Shown: positions 26,901-35,594 of the stretch, piece after piece
Layout of the letters: each line of letters begins with the position of its first letter
How positions within the stretch are numbered: position 1 is the first letter of the stretch
Assembly (NCBI GenBank): GCA_024400195.1
Contig: JAKSNC010000004.1
Coordinates: 20,249 to 84,248, forward strand
Direction: 5' to 3'
DNA from: Bacteroidales bacterium
Lineage (GTDB): Bacteria; Bacteroidota; Bacteroidia; Bacteroidales; F082
DNA length: 64,000 nucleotides
Notes under the pieces: model-generated
Database searches by the model: none
Told to the model about the DNA's origin: nothing
Seen by the model: only the letters and a program-made list of their open reading frames with translations
Position numbers and translations under genes: made by a program

Positions 26901-28855
26901 TCCTTAACGGCTTTCCAAACCTGCTGAATCTCGCTGATGCTCAGTTTTGTCTGGTTTAGCAGAACGAAATGTTTATCCAAATCGGCATCGCTGTACAGCA
27001 CAAAACACCGCGCCTCAAGTTGTGGGTCACGGCCGGCACGTCCTGCCTCCTGAACATAATTCTCCAACGAATCGGAAATGTCGTAGTGAACCACAAGTCC
27101 GACATCCTTTTTGTCAACGCCCATGCCAAAGGCGGAAGTCGCCACAATGACACGGACTTGGTCATTCATGAAGGCTTCCTGGTTGGCAATTTTTTCGTCG
27201 GCATCCATCTTCCCGTTGAAAGGCAGGGCCTTGTAGCCGTCGCGGGTCAGTTTCTCAGCCAGCTCCTTCGTGCGTTTGGTCCTTGAAACATAAACAATTG
27301 TCGGACATGACGATTCGGCTATCAGTGAACGGAGTTTCATGTACTTATCCTCGTCGGTATCGGCATGGATGACGGAATAGCGGAGGTTGGTGCGCGAGGC
27401 TGTTGAGGCAAAAATAACAAGGTCGAGATTAAGCGTCTGCTTGAAATAATCGCAGATATCCTGAATTACTTTCTGCTTGGCCGTGGCAGTAAAACACGAC
27501 ACGGGAATCGGTGCCTTACAGCGTTTCTTTTTCTGGTATTCGCTGATAAACTTGCCGATATAGAGATAATCCACGCGGAAATCCTGTCCCCACGAAGAAA
27601 AGCAATGCGCTTCATCAATCACGAAACGAACCACATGACGTGCCAGCAGAATCTTTTCAATCGTCTTCGAACGCAGCATTTCCGGTGCGATATACAATAG
27701 TGAAGCATCGCCATCCTGAACGCGTTGAACGGCCAACGAACGGCTGATAGGATCCAGCAGTCCGTTGATGGTGACGGCATCGGTAATGCCTCTGTCGGCA
27801 AGGTTGTCCACCTGGTCCTTCATCAGCGACTGCAAAGGCGAGATGACCACCGTAAGGCCATGCACCGTGCGTCCCTCCATCAAGGCGGGCAACTGGAATG
27901 TGAGCGATTTTCCGCCACCTGTCGGGAAAATAGCCAGCAACGACTTACCTTCCACGGCTGCGCGAGCTGCATTCTCCTGCAAGGGTTCGCCTTCGTAGGT
28001 GCGGAACTTGTCGTAGCCGAAAAACTGCTTGAGGTTGTAGTGTACATCCAATTCCTTGTTGCAGTATTCGCAGCCTTCAACACATTTCGCATGCCGCAAC
28101 AGCATAACCACATTTTCAACATTCGGATAATTGTGCAGCACCCAAGGCGGCGTCACCGAGCGGTAGTCCGTAGTGTCAATCAAGGCAAGGGCGTAAGCCA
28201 ATTCTTCGGGCTGCCGATTCACAAGGTCATCGAGAACGGCATGTTCGCAAATCTTACCTTTGTAGGCTGCATGAATCAATTCAGGCAACAAGGCTTTGTC
28301 TTCGGTTTTGGCATCGACAAATCCAAGGAAGCCATCAAATTCCGGCACATTTTGCAAAAGCGCGGCATAAATCGTTCTTTTTGAATCGGACAACACATTC
28401 CACCGCGCCACCTCATCCATCAGCAAGTCACGGGCTTTCTCGCAGTCGTTGACCGGATTATTCATCTGTTCGCTCACCAATTTGTCGTCCTTGAGCAAAC
28501 GGTGATAAGGTCTTTCCGGGAACAATAAAGGCGAGATAAACAAAGTATCGACTAAAGCCCATTTATGCGGTTCGTCACCAAACAGATACTTTGCATCGTG
28601 ATGGATGATATTGTGTCCACAGACGAAATCGACATTTTCCAAAAAATTCAAAACTGCTTGTTTGTCAGCGGAATGAAGCACTGCTTCGTCGCATCTTAAG
28701 GCACCGATGTCATGTATTCTCTTATCCTTGACACCAACCTCCACATCCACAAAAGCATATCGGGAGGCACTGCGAGACACTTTCTCCTTTTCTTGCATTT
28801 GAGGTTTGTGTTCCTCACCACTGATTGTTTCCTTGATTTTGCTCCAAAACGACAT
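23957..28855 (-). CDS. Exonuclease-RecQ-UvrD fusion helicase
   Basis: This is a 1632-residue fusion of three DNA-processing modules. Residues about 30-180 form a DEDDh-like exonuclease: FVDVEVG (Asp, Glu), CGHNIIHHDAKYL, and NNPVNDCEKARDL, where the usual Exo III His is Asn. Residues about 270-700 form a RecQ helicase with Walker A FPTGGGKS (about 311), DEAHCFSSWGQDFR (about 414) and QEAGRAGRD. Residues about 1070-1560 form a UvrD-type helicase with AAGPGSGKT (about 1088), VIDEAQDMS, VGDDDQNIFEFRG and STIHKSKGREFDD (about 1460). It should unwind and trim DNA. It stands alone beside McrBC and DUF4143 genes. Repair or anti-phage defence are both possible. Confidence 0.9.
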   Translation of the reverse strand: MSFWSKIKETISGEEHKPQMQEKEKVSRSASRYAFVDVEVGVKDKRIHDIGALRCDEAVLHSADKQAVLNFLENVDFVCGHNIIHHDAKYLFGDEPHKWALVDTLFISPLLFPERPYHRLLKDDKLVSEQMNNPVNDCEKARDLLMDEVARWNVLSDSKRTIYAALLQNVPEFDGFLGFVDAKTEDKALLPELIHAAYKGKICEHAVLDDLVNRQPEELAYALALIDTTDYRSVTPPWVLHNYPNVENVVMLLRHAKCVEGCEYCNKELDVHYNLKQFFGYDKFRTYEGEPLQENAARAAVEGKSLLAIFPTGGGKSLTFQLPALMEGRTVHGLTVVISPLQSLMKDQVDNLADRGITDAVTINGLLDPISRSLAVQRVQDGDASLLYIAPEMLRSKTIEKILLARHVVRFVIDEAHCFSSWGQDFRVDYLYIGKFISEYQKKKRCKAPIPVSCFTATAKQKVIQDICDYFKQTLNLDLVIFASTASRTNLRYSVIHADTDEDKYMKLRSLIAESSCPTIVYVSRTKRTKELAEKLTRDGYKALPFNGKMDADEKIANQEAFMNDQVRVIVATSAFGMGVDKKDVGLVVHYDISDSLENYVQEAGRAGRDPQLEARCFVLYSDADLDKHFVLLNQTKLSISEIQQVWKAVKDMTRQRMRTCCSALEIARKAGWDDSVSDIETRVRTALAALEQAGYLERGNNVPHVYATGITVKNMDEARQRITESLLFESNEVEKAVRIIKSLISQKHIAKAQDAEAESRVDYLADILGLNKSEVVSVVERMRQEGILADTKDISAYLNDVGESENKSKRLLERFSKLERYLLNKIPDDVLRISCKQLNDNAQNEGITSATEKDIRTLLFFLTVKGYTRKKEDAAHNLEVMRQADMETTLRRFERRMEICRFAVEWLYNHAQQTADEESQKKGLQFSIVELLNDFKSQGRNLFGTLQDVQIVDVEEALLYLSKIGALKMEGGFLVLYNAMDIRRIKDNKFRYKQDDYRMLNEFYKQKIQQVHIVGEYANLMVRDYDAALRYVQDYFQMDYKRFVSKYFKGNRLQEIERNVTPEKYQQLFGTLSEKQMEIISDKESRCIVVAAGPGSGKTRVLVHKLASLLMLEDVKHEQLLMLTFSRAAAIEFKQRLMGLIGNAAHFVEIKTFHSYCFDLLGRIGNLDEVKDVVARAAKMITDGEVEPNRIAKTVLVIDEAQDMSNEEYALVRALMTANEEMRVIAVGDDDQNIFEFRGSDSKYMAQLLKDSDGRFVEMTENYRSSRHVVSFANAFVKGIRGRMKNNPIVSMSHEDGFVSVTHHQSECMYEPLVRELVEQHKVTDSEQGKRTVCVLTQTNEEAVILVALLRKYGLQSKLIQSMDGFRFWNMMEVRLFLKYIDAQTHTPLIADEVWEEAKRKTFAAYANSESLHYLQRCIQLFEETNKMKYLTDFKEFVFESSVEDFCDLSGADVVVSTIHKSKGREFDDVFMLISKPLRVTNEELRRYYVGITRAKQRLFIHTNSSMFDKLPADRKTADQNPYEMPDEVVLQLSHRDVNLGFFKPRKKEILALRAGEQLRFDNNCLYEKKTNLSVCQLSQKMQNDLSLWAGKNYRVSAATIRFIVAWRPKDAPKNEKEHAVLLVDLVLRKE

Positions 28856-29079
28856 AATGGTTTTACAAATAGATTGAATGTATGCAAAAGTCCTTCCTCA
28901 CTGAGAAACAAAAGCATCTGCAAAGATTGGAAAAAATACAAAACGCTCGACGAAACAAGTAAAATATTATCTCCCACAATAACGAACAACAACTTTTCGT
29001 TTATATCCTGTTTGATGCCTCAGAACAACGAGGATTTTTCGTATATTTGCAGTTTTAATCAATATTGTTTTTCGATACA
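28856..29079. other. Divergent intergenic region
   Basis: This 224-base gap lies between the divergent helicase fusion and the OmpA-family gene. TATATTTG at 29042-29049 is an exact -7 box for the OmpA gene, 30 bases before its start; no TTTG is at the ideal spacing. I see no gene or long repeat. Confidence 0.5.
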
Positions 29080-31545
29080 ATGAAAAGAATCTTTATCATA
29101 CTTCTGCTCGTCATTTCATGCATGGCAGATAACGACGTCTTCGCACAGACCCGCAACTTCACAACCAAAGCTGACGAAGCCTTCGAACGCAAACAGTACA
29201 AACTCGCTCTCGAACGCTACAAGAAAGCCTTCAAGAAGACCAAAAAGAAAAAATACGAGGAACAACGTACCGAGATAAGCTATAAAATGGCTGAATGCTA
29301 TCGACTGACAGAAGCGACCAAAAGTGCTGAGGTTCAATACCGCCGCGTATCAAAAACCGACTACTTCACCAAACACCCCGTCGGATTGTACCACTACGGA
29401 GAAGTGCTCGTAAGAAACGGCAAATATGACGAAGCCGCCGAAGCCTTCAACGCATACCTCGCACTCGACTCGACAGACAACCGCGCGAAAGAATATCTCG
29501 AGACTCTGAAAGTCATTGACAAATGGCTGACAAATCCATCCAAATACGAGGTAACGAGGATGAAGTCCATCAATTCAAAAAACTCCGACTACGGCGCGAC
29601 ATGGACAAGCAACAACTATAACGAAGTAATATTCACATCGACGCGTGAAGGCGTGATGGGCAAGGAAAAAGACGCCATCACCGGCGAACGTTTCTGCGAC
29701 CTGTTTGTTGTGAGACAAGACAAAAACGGCAAATGGGACAAGCCCGAGCCTGCATCAGACGACGACATCGTCAACACCATCGGCAGCGATGGTGCCGCCT
29801 TCATGAACGCCAACTTCACGAAGCTGTACTTCACCCGCTGTCCCAACACGAAACGCCGCCAGTCGGGATGCCAGATTATGGTATCGTCACGCGCAGGCGG
29901 CGCATTCGGCGAACCCGTTCCCGTTGAGATTGAAGGCCTCGACAGCCTCGACATCATCGGACATCCTACATTGACAAGCAACGAAAGGAGAATATACTTC
30001 GCGACACAACGCCACGGCGGATTCGGAGGCAAAGACATCTGGACGGCATCACGAGAAAGCAGCAGCGGAGCCTTCGGCAGACCTCACAACATCGGTCCCG
30101 TCATCAACACCGCCGGCGACGAGATGTTCCCGTTCCTCAGAAACGACACCATCCTTTACTTCGCTTCAGACGGGCACGGCGGCATTGGCGGCCTCGACAT
30201 CTTCATGAGCACCATCGATTCCATGGGGAACTGGTCGAAACCCGTCAACCTCAAGTCACCCATAAACTCACCCGGAAACGACTTCGCCATAATGTTCCAC
30301 AAAACGGAAGAACGCGGATTCTTCTCATCAAACCGCGACAGCCGCAACGGCCTCGACGACGACATCTTCTACTTTGAAGAACCGCCGGTTCTCTTCACAA
30401 TAAGCGGAACGATATTCGACGACAATACTCTGCAGCCACTCAACGATGCAAGCGTCAACATCATCGGCTCAGACAATTCGAGAATCGTCACACGAAGCAG
30501 CGAAGACGGTAAGTTCATCATCAACAGCAGCCAGCTCAACGTCAACACCATTTATTACATAAGCATCGACAAAGAGGGATATTTCAGCGCAAACGACACC
30601 GTGAGTACTATGGAACTCGAGTTTGGCAAGGACTTCGAATCGAAATACAGCCTTGCACGTATCCCCAACGAGCCAGTCATCCTGCCCGACATCCTCTACG
30701 ACCTCGGCAAATGGGACCTCAAACCGCAATCGCAAGATTCACTCCAAAGCCTCATCACAATGCTTATGGTCAACCCGAACATAACCATCGAACTCGGCTC
30801 ACACACCGACAGCCGCGACACCGATGAAAACAACGATGCCCTTTCACAGAAACGCGCACAGTCGGTAGTCGATTACCTAATCCTCAGAGGCATCGACCCG
30901 CTCCGACTCACTGCGAAAGGCTATGGAGAGAGAGTCCCGAGAACCGTTAACCGCGACTATTACGTTGAAGGGTTCGTCATCAAGAAAGGAACAAAACTCA
31001 CTGAAGACTACATCAACCGCCTGTCGAAGGAAAAGGTCAGAGAGTTTGCTCATCAACTCAACAGAAGAACCGAATTTAGAATCATCAGCGTTGATTTTGT
31101 GCCGCGCGAAATGGCCGAATACGATGAAAACGCTTCCACAACAGTCACCATGCGTCCGGAAGACAACAAGACAGAAATCGTTATCGGAAAGAACGGCATC
31201 GTATCATTCAAAGCCGTTGTTGACGGATTCACCGAAAACATCACATTCAGCAAAAACAGCGAGTTTTATGTATCGCAGGCACGCGCCATGGCACTGCTTA
31301 AGAGCGGCATCATAACGAAAGACAACTTCAAGGATCAGAACGCAATCAAGACAGGTTCCATCGCCGACAAAGCCGTTTTCGTAATAAAAGAAATGCGCAT
31401 CGCCGACAGAAGTATCGAAAACGTCGAAGTCACTGTACACAACAGACTTAAATACGAATGGCTCATCGGAGAGAAGATTCTCAAGAGATTCGGCAAATTC
31501 GAGATTAACACCAAAGAACGCAAACTTATTTTCGATAAAAAATAA
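29080..31545 (+). CDS. PorE-like OmpA-family outer membrane protein with C-terminal retropepsin-like domain
   Basis: This 821-residue exported protein has its start at ATG 29080; the upstream TTG is rejected because it precedes the signal peptide. The signal peptide contains VISC, a possible lipobox, and a rival cleavage site VFA-Q. Domain order: TPR repeats (about 30-150), a PD40/WD40-like propeller (about 165-420), a carboxypeptidase-regulatory-like domain (about 430-530), and an OmpA C-terminal peptidoglycan-binding domain (LGSHTDSRDTDENNDALSQ, about 575). This is the architecture of PorE, a periplasmic T9SS component. The last 130 residues resemble a retropepsin fold ending YEWLIGEKILKRFGKFEIN, but the catalytic DTG is replaced by SKNSE. 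Confidence 0.85.
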   Translation: MKRIFIILLLVISCMADNDVFAQTRNFTTKADEAFERKQYKLALERYKKAFKKTKKKKYEEQRTEISYKMAECYRLTEATKSAEVQYRRVSKTDYFTKHPVGLYHYGEVLVRNGKYDEAAEAFNAYLALDSTDNRAKEYLETLKVIDKWLTNPSKYEVTRMKSINSKNSDYGATWTSNNYNEVIFTSTREGVMGKEKDAITGERFCDLFVVRQDKNGKWDKPEPASDDDIVNTIGSDGAAFMNANFTKLYFTRCPNTKRRQSGCQIMVSSRAGGAFGEPVPVEIEGLDSLDIIGHPTLTSNERRIYFATQRHGGFGGKDIWTASRESSSGAFGRPHNIGPVINTAGDEMFPFLRNDTILYFASDGHGGIGGLDIFMSTIDSMGNWSKPVNLKSPINSPGNDFAIMFHKTEERGFFSSNRDSRNGLDDDIFYFEEPPVLFTISGTIFDDNTLQPLNDASVNIIGSDNSRIVTRSSEDGKFIINSSQLNVNTIYYISIDKEGYFSANDTVSTMELEFGKDFESKYSLARIPNEPVILPDILYDLGKWDLKPQSQDSLQSLITMLMVNPNITIELGSHTDSRDTDENNDALSQKRAQSVVDYLILRGIDPLRLTAKGYGERVPRTVNRDYYVEGFVIKKGTKLTEDYINRLSKEKVREFAHQLNRRTEFRIISVDFVPREMAEYDENASTTVTMRPEDNKTEIVIGKNGIVSFKAVVDGFTENITFSKNSEFYVSQARAMALLKSGIITKDNFKDQNAIKTGSIADKAVFVIKEMRIADRSIENVEVTVHNRLKYEWLIGEKILKRFGKFEINTKERKLIFDKK

Positions 31546-31550
31546 AGAAG

Positions 31551-32717
31551 ATGCCTGTAGAACAACGTTATCAGCTTCGTGGCGTATCAGCCGAGAAGGA
31601 AGACATTCACAATGCCATCAAAAATCTTGATAAAGGATTATATCCCAATGCTTTCTGTAAGATAATACCGGATATTTTAGGTGGAGACGACAAATATTGC
31701 AACATCATGCACGCCGACGGTGCCGGAACAAAATCGTCGTTGGCATATCTCTATTGGAGAGAGACAGGCGATTTATCGGTATGGGAAGGCATTGCGCAAG
31801 ATGCCGTCGTGATGAACACCGACGACTTGATGTGCATCGGGGCGACAGACAAAATGCTCCTTAGTTCGACTATCGGACGCAACAAGAACCTCATTCCCGG
31901 CGAAGTCATCTCCGCAATAATAAACGGAACTGAGAAGTTTATGGAGAAACTGCGCTCGTTAGGCTGCGAAATCTATCTCACGGGCGGCGAGACTGCCGAC
32001 GTTGGAGACCTCGTCCGCACCGTCATCGTTGACAGTACCGTCACGACACGCCTACGCAGAGACCAGATTATTGAAAACGACATCAGAAAAGACGATGTGA
32101 TTGTTGGATTCGCATCATCGGGAAAAGCCGATTACGAAGACTTTTACAACGGCGGCATGGGTAGCAACGGACTGACATCGGCACGACACGACGTACTCGG
32201 TCATTATCTCGCCGAGAAATACGAAGAAAGTTACGACCATTCCATTCCGGAAGACCTCGTTTATTCGGGTCCGCACAAACTCACCGACGCGACAGCAATC
32301 GACGGCATTGACGTTGGGCACCTCATTCTCTCCCCCACCCGCACATACCTCCCCATCATGGTTCCTATACTTAAAGAACACCGCAAGGATATTCACGGCA
32401 TAATACACTGCAGCGGCGGAGCACAGACCAAAGTACTTCATTTCGCACATAACATACACATTATCAAAGACAATATGCTTCCTATTCCCCCACTCTTCAA
32501 GATGATTCAGGAAGCATCGCACACCGACTGGAAAGAGATGTACAAAGTGTTCAACATGGGACACAGATTGGAAATCTACACCGATGCAAAATCAGCCGAA
32601 GATATGATAAACATCTCAAAATCATTCGGAATAGACGCACAAATCATAGGACACGTCGAAGATTCTGACGCAAAGAGACTGACAATCAAATCAGAATACG
32701 GAACATTCGAATATTAA
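31551..32717 (+). CDS. purM: Phosphoribosylformylglycinamidine cyclo-ligase
   Basis: PurM (AIR synthetase) closes the imidazole ring in de novo purine synthesis, ATP-dependent, in the cytoplasm. At 388 residues it is longer than E. coli PurM but normal for Bacteroidota. Conserved segments are HADGAGTKSSLAYLYW (about 54), VVMNTDDLMCIGA (about 85), LTGGETADVGD (about 145) and HCSGGAQTKVL (about 285). It starts 5 bases after the OmpA gene stop. prfA and pyrF follow on the same strand. Confidence 0.93.
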   Translation: MPVEQRYQLRGVSAEKEDIHNAIKNLDKGLYPNAFCKIIPDILGGDDKYCNIMHADGAGTKSSLAYLYWRETGDLSVWEGIAQDAVVMNTDDLMCIGATDKMLLSSTIGRNKNLIPGEVISAIINGTEKFMEKLRSLGCEIYLTGGETADVGDLVRTVIVDSTVTTRLRRDQIIENDIRKDDVIVGFASSGKADYEDFYNGGMGSNGLTSARHDVLGHYLAEKYEESYDHSIPEDLVYSGPHKLTDATAIDGIDVGHLILSPTRTYLPIMVPILKEHRKDIHGIIHCSGGAQTKVLHFAHNIHIIKDNMLPIPPLFKMIQEASHTDWKEMYKVFNMGHRLEIYTDAKSAEDMINISKSFGIDAQIIGHVEDSDAKRLTIKSEYGTFEY

Positions 32718-32783
32718 ATTTCAACTGACAAATATCATCTGCCAAAAACTCAGCTGACAACAAACTAATCAAGCATTTATCAA

Positions 32784-33860
32784 ATGGAGATAATAGACAA
32801 ATTAGAAGCCGTCAAGGAAAAATGGATTGCGCTTGGAGAAGAGCTCAACAATCCCGACCTTATGAACGATATGAAGCACTTCGTCAAGGTTAACAAGGAA
32901 TACAAAGACCTTGAGCCTATCGTGACCAAGTTCGACGAATACAAAACCGTCCTCGGCAACATTGATGAGGCGCGCGAGATTCTCAAGAGCGAGAAAGACG
33001 AGGACATGCGCGAGATTGCTCAGGAGGAACTTGACGAATCGCAGAAGAAATCGGAACTTCTCGAAGAGGAAATCAGGGTCATGCTTATCCCGAAAGACCC
33101 TCAGGACGATAAGAACGCGGTGCTTGAGATACGCGCCGGTACAGGCGGAGACGAAGCCGCCATCTTCGCGGGCGACCTATACAGAATGTATCAGAAATAT
33201 TGTGAATCGAAAGGATGGAAGACCGAACTCGTCGATATGAACGAAGGTACGTCGGGAGGATTTAAAGAGATCGTCTTCAACGTCGTCGGGACGGGTTCTT
33301 ATGGTCTGCTCAAATTTGAATCGGGAGTGCACAGAGTTCAACGCGTGCCTAAAACGGAGACGCAGGGACGTATTCATACCTCAGCCGCATCAGTCGTCGT
33401 GCTTCCCGAAGCCGAAGAATTCGACATCGAACTGAACGAGAAAGACATCAAGAAAGAGATATACTGCGCGGCATCAGGCCCCGGCGGTCAATGCGTTAAC
33501 ACGACATACAGCGCGGTTCGCCTCACACATATTCCATCAGGCATCGTCGTCAGCTGCATCGACGAGCGTTCACAGATGAAGAACTACGCCAAAGCAATGA
33601 AAATCCTCAGAACACGTCTCTACGAAAACGAGTACAACAAATACATGGAAGAAGTGTGTTCTAAGAGGAAAACGATGGTTTCGACAGGCGACCGCTCGGC
33701 AAAAATCAGAACGTATAACTATCCGCAGGGACGTGTCACCGACCACAGAATCAACTGGAGCATGTTCAACCTGCCGGTCTTCATGGACGGCGACATCCAA
33801 GACTGCATCGATAACCTGCAAATGGCCGAAAATGCAGAACGTCTGAAAGCTGCAGATTGA
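32784..33860 (+). CDS. prfA: Peptide chain release factor 1
   Basis: RF1 recognises UAA and UAG in the ribosomal A site and triggers peptide release. The 358-residue protein has the GGQ motif in GPGGQCVN (about residue 234) and the PxT anticodon-like tripeptide as PKT in RVPKTETQGRIHTS (about 188), which marks RF1 rather than RF2 (SPF). The N-terminal helical domain (about 1-100) is present. It lies in a purM-prfA-pyrF run with short gaps. It matters locally because a DUF1016 gene in this window carries an in-frame UAG. Confidence 0.96.
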   Translation: MEIIDKLEAVKEKWIALGEELNNPDLMNDMKHFVKVNKEYKDLEPIVTKFDEYKTVLGNIDEAREILKSEKDEDMREIAQEELDESQKKSELLEEEIRVMLIPKDPQDDKNAVLEIRAGTGGDEAAIFAGDLYRMYQKYCESKGWKTELVDMNEGTSGGFKEIVFNVVGTGSYGLLKFESGVHRVQRVPKTETQGRIHTSAASVVVLPEAEEFDIELNEKDIKKEIYCAASGPGGQCVNTTYSAVRLTHIPSGIVVSCIDERSQMKNYAKAMKILRTRLYENEYNKYMEEVCSKRKTMVSTGDRSAKIRTYNYPQGRVTDHRINWSMFNLPVFMDGDIQDCIDNLQMAENAERLKAAD

Positions 33861-33888
33861 TAAACATTGACAATCAAATATAAAACTC

Positions 33889-34707
33889 ATGAATAAGACA
33901 CAGTTAGTAGCCGAAATAAATAAAAAGCAGTCGTTTCTCTGCGTTGGATTAGACACTGATATAAAGAAGATACCGCAGTATCTGCTTAAATGCGAAGACC
34001 CGATTTTCGCCTTCAACAAGGAAATCATCGATGCCACGGCACAATATGCTGTCGCCTTCAAGCCGAACACGGCCTTCTACGAAGTCTATGGCTCAAAAGG
34101 CTGGTATAGTTTAGAGAAAACAATCCACTATATCAAGGAAAATTATCCTGAGATATTCGTCATCGCTGACGCAAAACGCGGCGACATCGGCAACACTTCG
34201 GCAAACTACGCGAGAGCTATTTTCGATGGACTCGGAGCTGATGCCGTCACTGTGGCACCATATATGGGTTTGGACTCCGTCGAGCCTTTCCTCGGCTTCG
34301 ATGATAAATGGGTGATTGTACTTGCACTCACTTCCAATAAAGGCTCGCAGGATTTTCAATACCTCGAAGTCAACGGTCATCATCTTTACGAAGAAGTCCT
34401 CACGAAAGCCGCATCATGGGCCGACAGCAATAAGATGATGTTCGTCGTCGGGGCCACACATCCCGAAGAACTCGGCGGAATAAGGAAACTCCTGCCCGAA
34501 CACTTCCTTCTCGTCCCCGGTGTCGGAGCACAAGGCGGAGACCTCGATGCCGTAGCCGCCAACGGCTTAAATAAAGACTGTGGACTTCTCGTTAACTCGT
34601 CTCGAGGCATAATCTACGCAGCAAACGATGAGCATTTTGCCGAACGCGCCGCCGAAGAAGCCGAAAAACTTCAGAAAAAGATGAGTCTTAACCTGATAAA
34701 GAAATAA
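33889..34707 (+). CDS. pyrF: Orotidine 5'-phosphate decarboxylase
   Basis: PyrF converts OMP to UMP, the last step of de novo pyrimidine synthesis. The 272-residue length fits the longer (group 2) form. The catalytic loop is [11 protein letters not shown] (about residues 91-101), with the conserved Lys and Asp. [14 protein letters not shown] near the N-terminus and [12 protein letters not shown] (about 205) are further family segments. The gene follows prfA by 28 bases and is followed by an outer membrane protein gene after 17 bases. Confidence 0.95.
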   Translation: MNKTQLVAEINKKQSFLCVGLDTDIKKIPQYLLKCEDPIFAFNKEIIDATAQYAVAFKPNTAFYEVYGSKGWYSLEKTIHYIKENYPEIFVIADAKRGDIGNTSANYARAIFDGLGADAVTVAPYMGLDSVEPFLGFDDKWVIVLALTSNKGSQDFQYLEVNGHHLYEEVLTKAASWADSNKMMFVVGATHPEELGGIRKLLPEHFLLVPGVGAQGGDLDAVAANGLNKDCGLLVNSSRGIIYAANDEHFAERAAEEAEKLQKKMSLNLIKK

Positions 34708-34724
34708 AAAACGACATAAAAGAT

Positions 34725-35570
34725 ATGAAAAAAAAACTCCTCCCGATATTTACCATCCTCGTCATCGTGCTGACACTCGCCGACACGACAAATGCGCAAA
34801 TAGTAAAAGGAAAAGTTTTTGCCGGTCTTAATATGTCGCAAGTTGACGGCGACCAAACAGTGGGATTCAGAAAATTCGGATTTCACGGCGGTGTCGGAGC
34901 AATGGTGCCGTTTTACGAAAACAAACATTTCAGCCTTGATGCCGAACTTGAGGTGCTTTTCTCACAAAAAGGTTCACATCAGGCAGAAAAATACAACCGC
35001 GACGAACTCGGCAGAAACGGTGCTTACGACCTTTATCTCAACTATGTCGAAGTGCCTGTCTTAGTGAGGATAACGGATGCCAAACGCCTCGCCTCAGTCG
35101 GGCTCGGACTTTCCTACGGACGCCTCGTTTCGATGAGCGAATACGAACACGACCACAAGACAGATGTCGTCATCGGTGGCAGCCGTAACGATTCGATGCA
35201 ATACTGCCGCCACGACTTCAGCTTTATCGCCGATGTTACGATACGACTATATGAAAGGCTCAAATTCGGCGTCAGATACCAATATTCGCTTCTGCCGATA
35301 AGGGAACGTAACTGGGTCAACATTATGGGACAAATAACAAACCGCAACGTGACTCAGTTCAATAACGCGTTCACTTTCAGACTTGTATGGATTTTCAACG
35401 AAGACAGAGACAAACTTTTGAGCGACGAATTTGAGTATCACGGCGACAATCCATACTGGCACAACAAAGCCGTCGAACGAAAACTTAAAAAAGCCCAACG
35501 CAAGATTGAACGGGAACAGAGACGGGAAGAAAGACGAAACAAAAACGAAAATGAAAATGAAAATGAATAA
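34725..35570 (+). CDS. Outer membrane beta-barrel protein (PorT-like family)
   Basis: A 281-residue exported protein with a clear Sec signal peptide (MKKKLLPIFTILVIVLTLAD, cut near TNA-Q). The mature part alternates polar and hydrophobic residues in strands with aromatic ends and belongs to the outer membrane beta-barrel type (PorT-like, OMP_b-brl_2). The last 40 residues are not barrel-like: a charged helix (ERKLKKAQRKIEREQRREE) ending in a short Asn-Glu repeat encoded by an in-frame 6-bp unit. A true T9SS PorT role cannot be claimed from sequence. Confidence 0.8.
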   Translation: MKKKLLPIFTILVIVLTLADTTNAQIVKGKVFAGLNMSQVDGDQTVGFRKFGFHGGVGAMVPFYENKHFSLDAELEVLFSQKGSHQAEKYNRDELGRNGAYDLYLNYVEVPVLVRITDAKRLASVGLGLSYGRLVSMSEYEHDHKTDVVIGGSRNDSMQYCRHDFSFIADVTIRLYERLKFGVRYQYSLLPIRERNWVNIMGQITNRNVTQFNNAFTFRLVWIFNEDRDKLLSDEFEYHGDNPYWHNKAVERKLKKAQRKIEREQRREERRNKNENENENE

Positions 35571-35594
35571 AGATTGCTGAACGCCAATCACCAA

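Noticed and set aside
35525-35570. Phase-variable repeat at the end of the beta-barrel gene
   Set aside because: The GAAAAT unit is 6 bases long and stays in frame, so copy changes would not switch the gene off.
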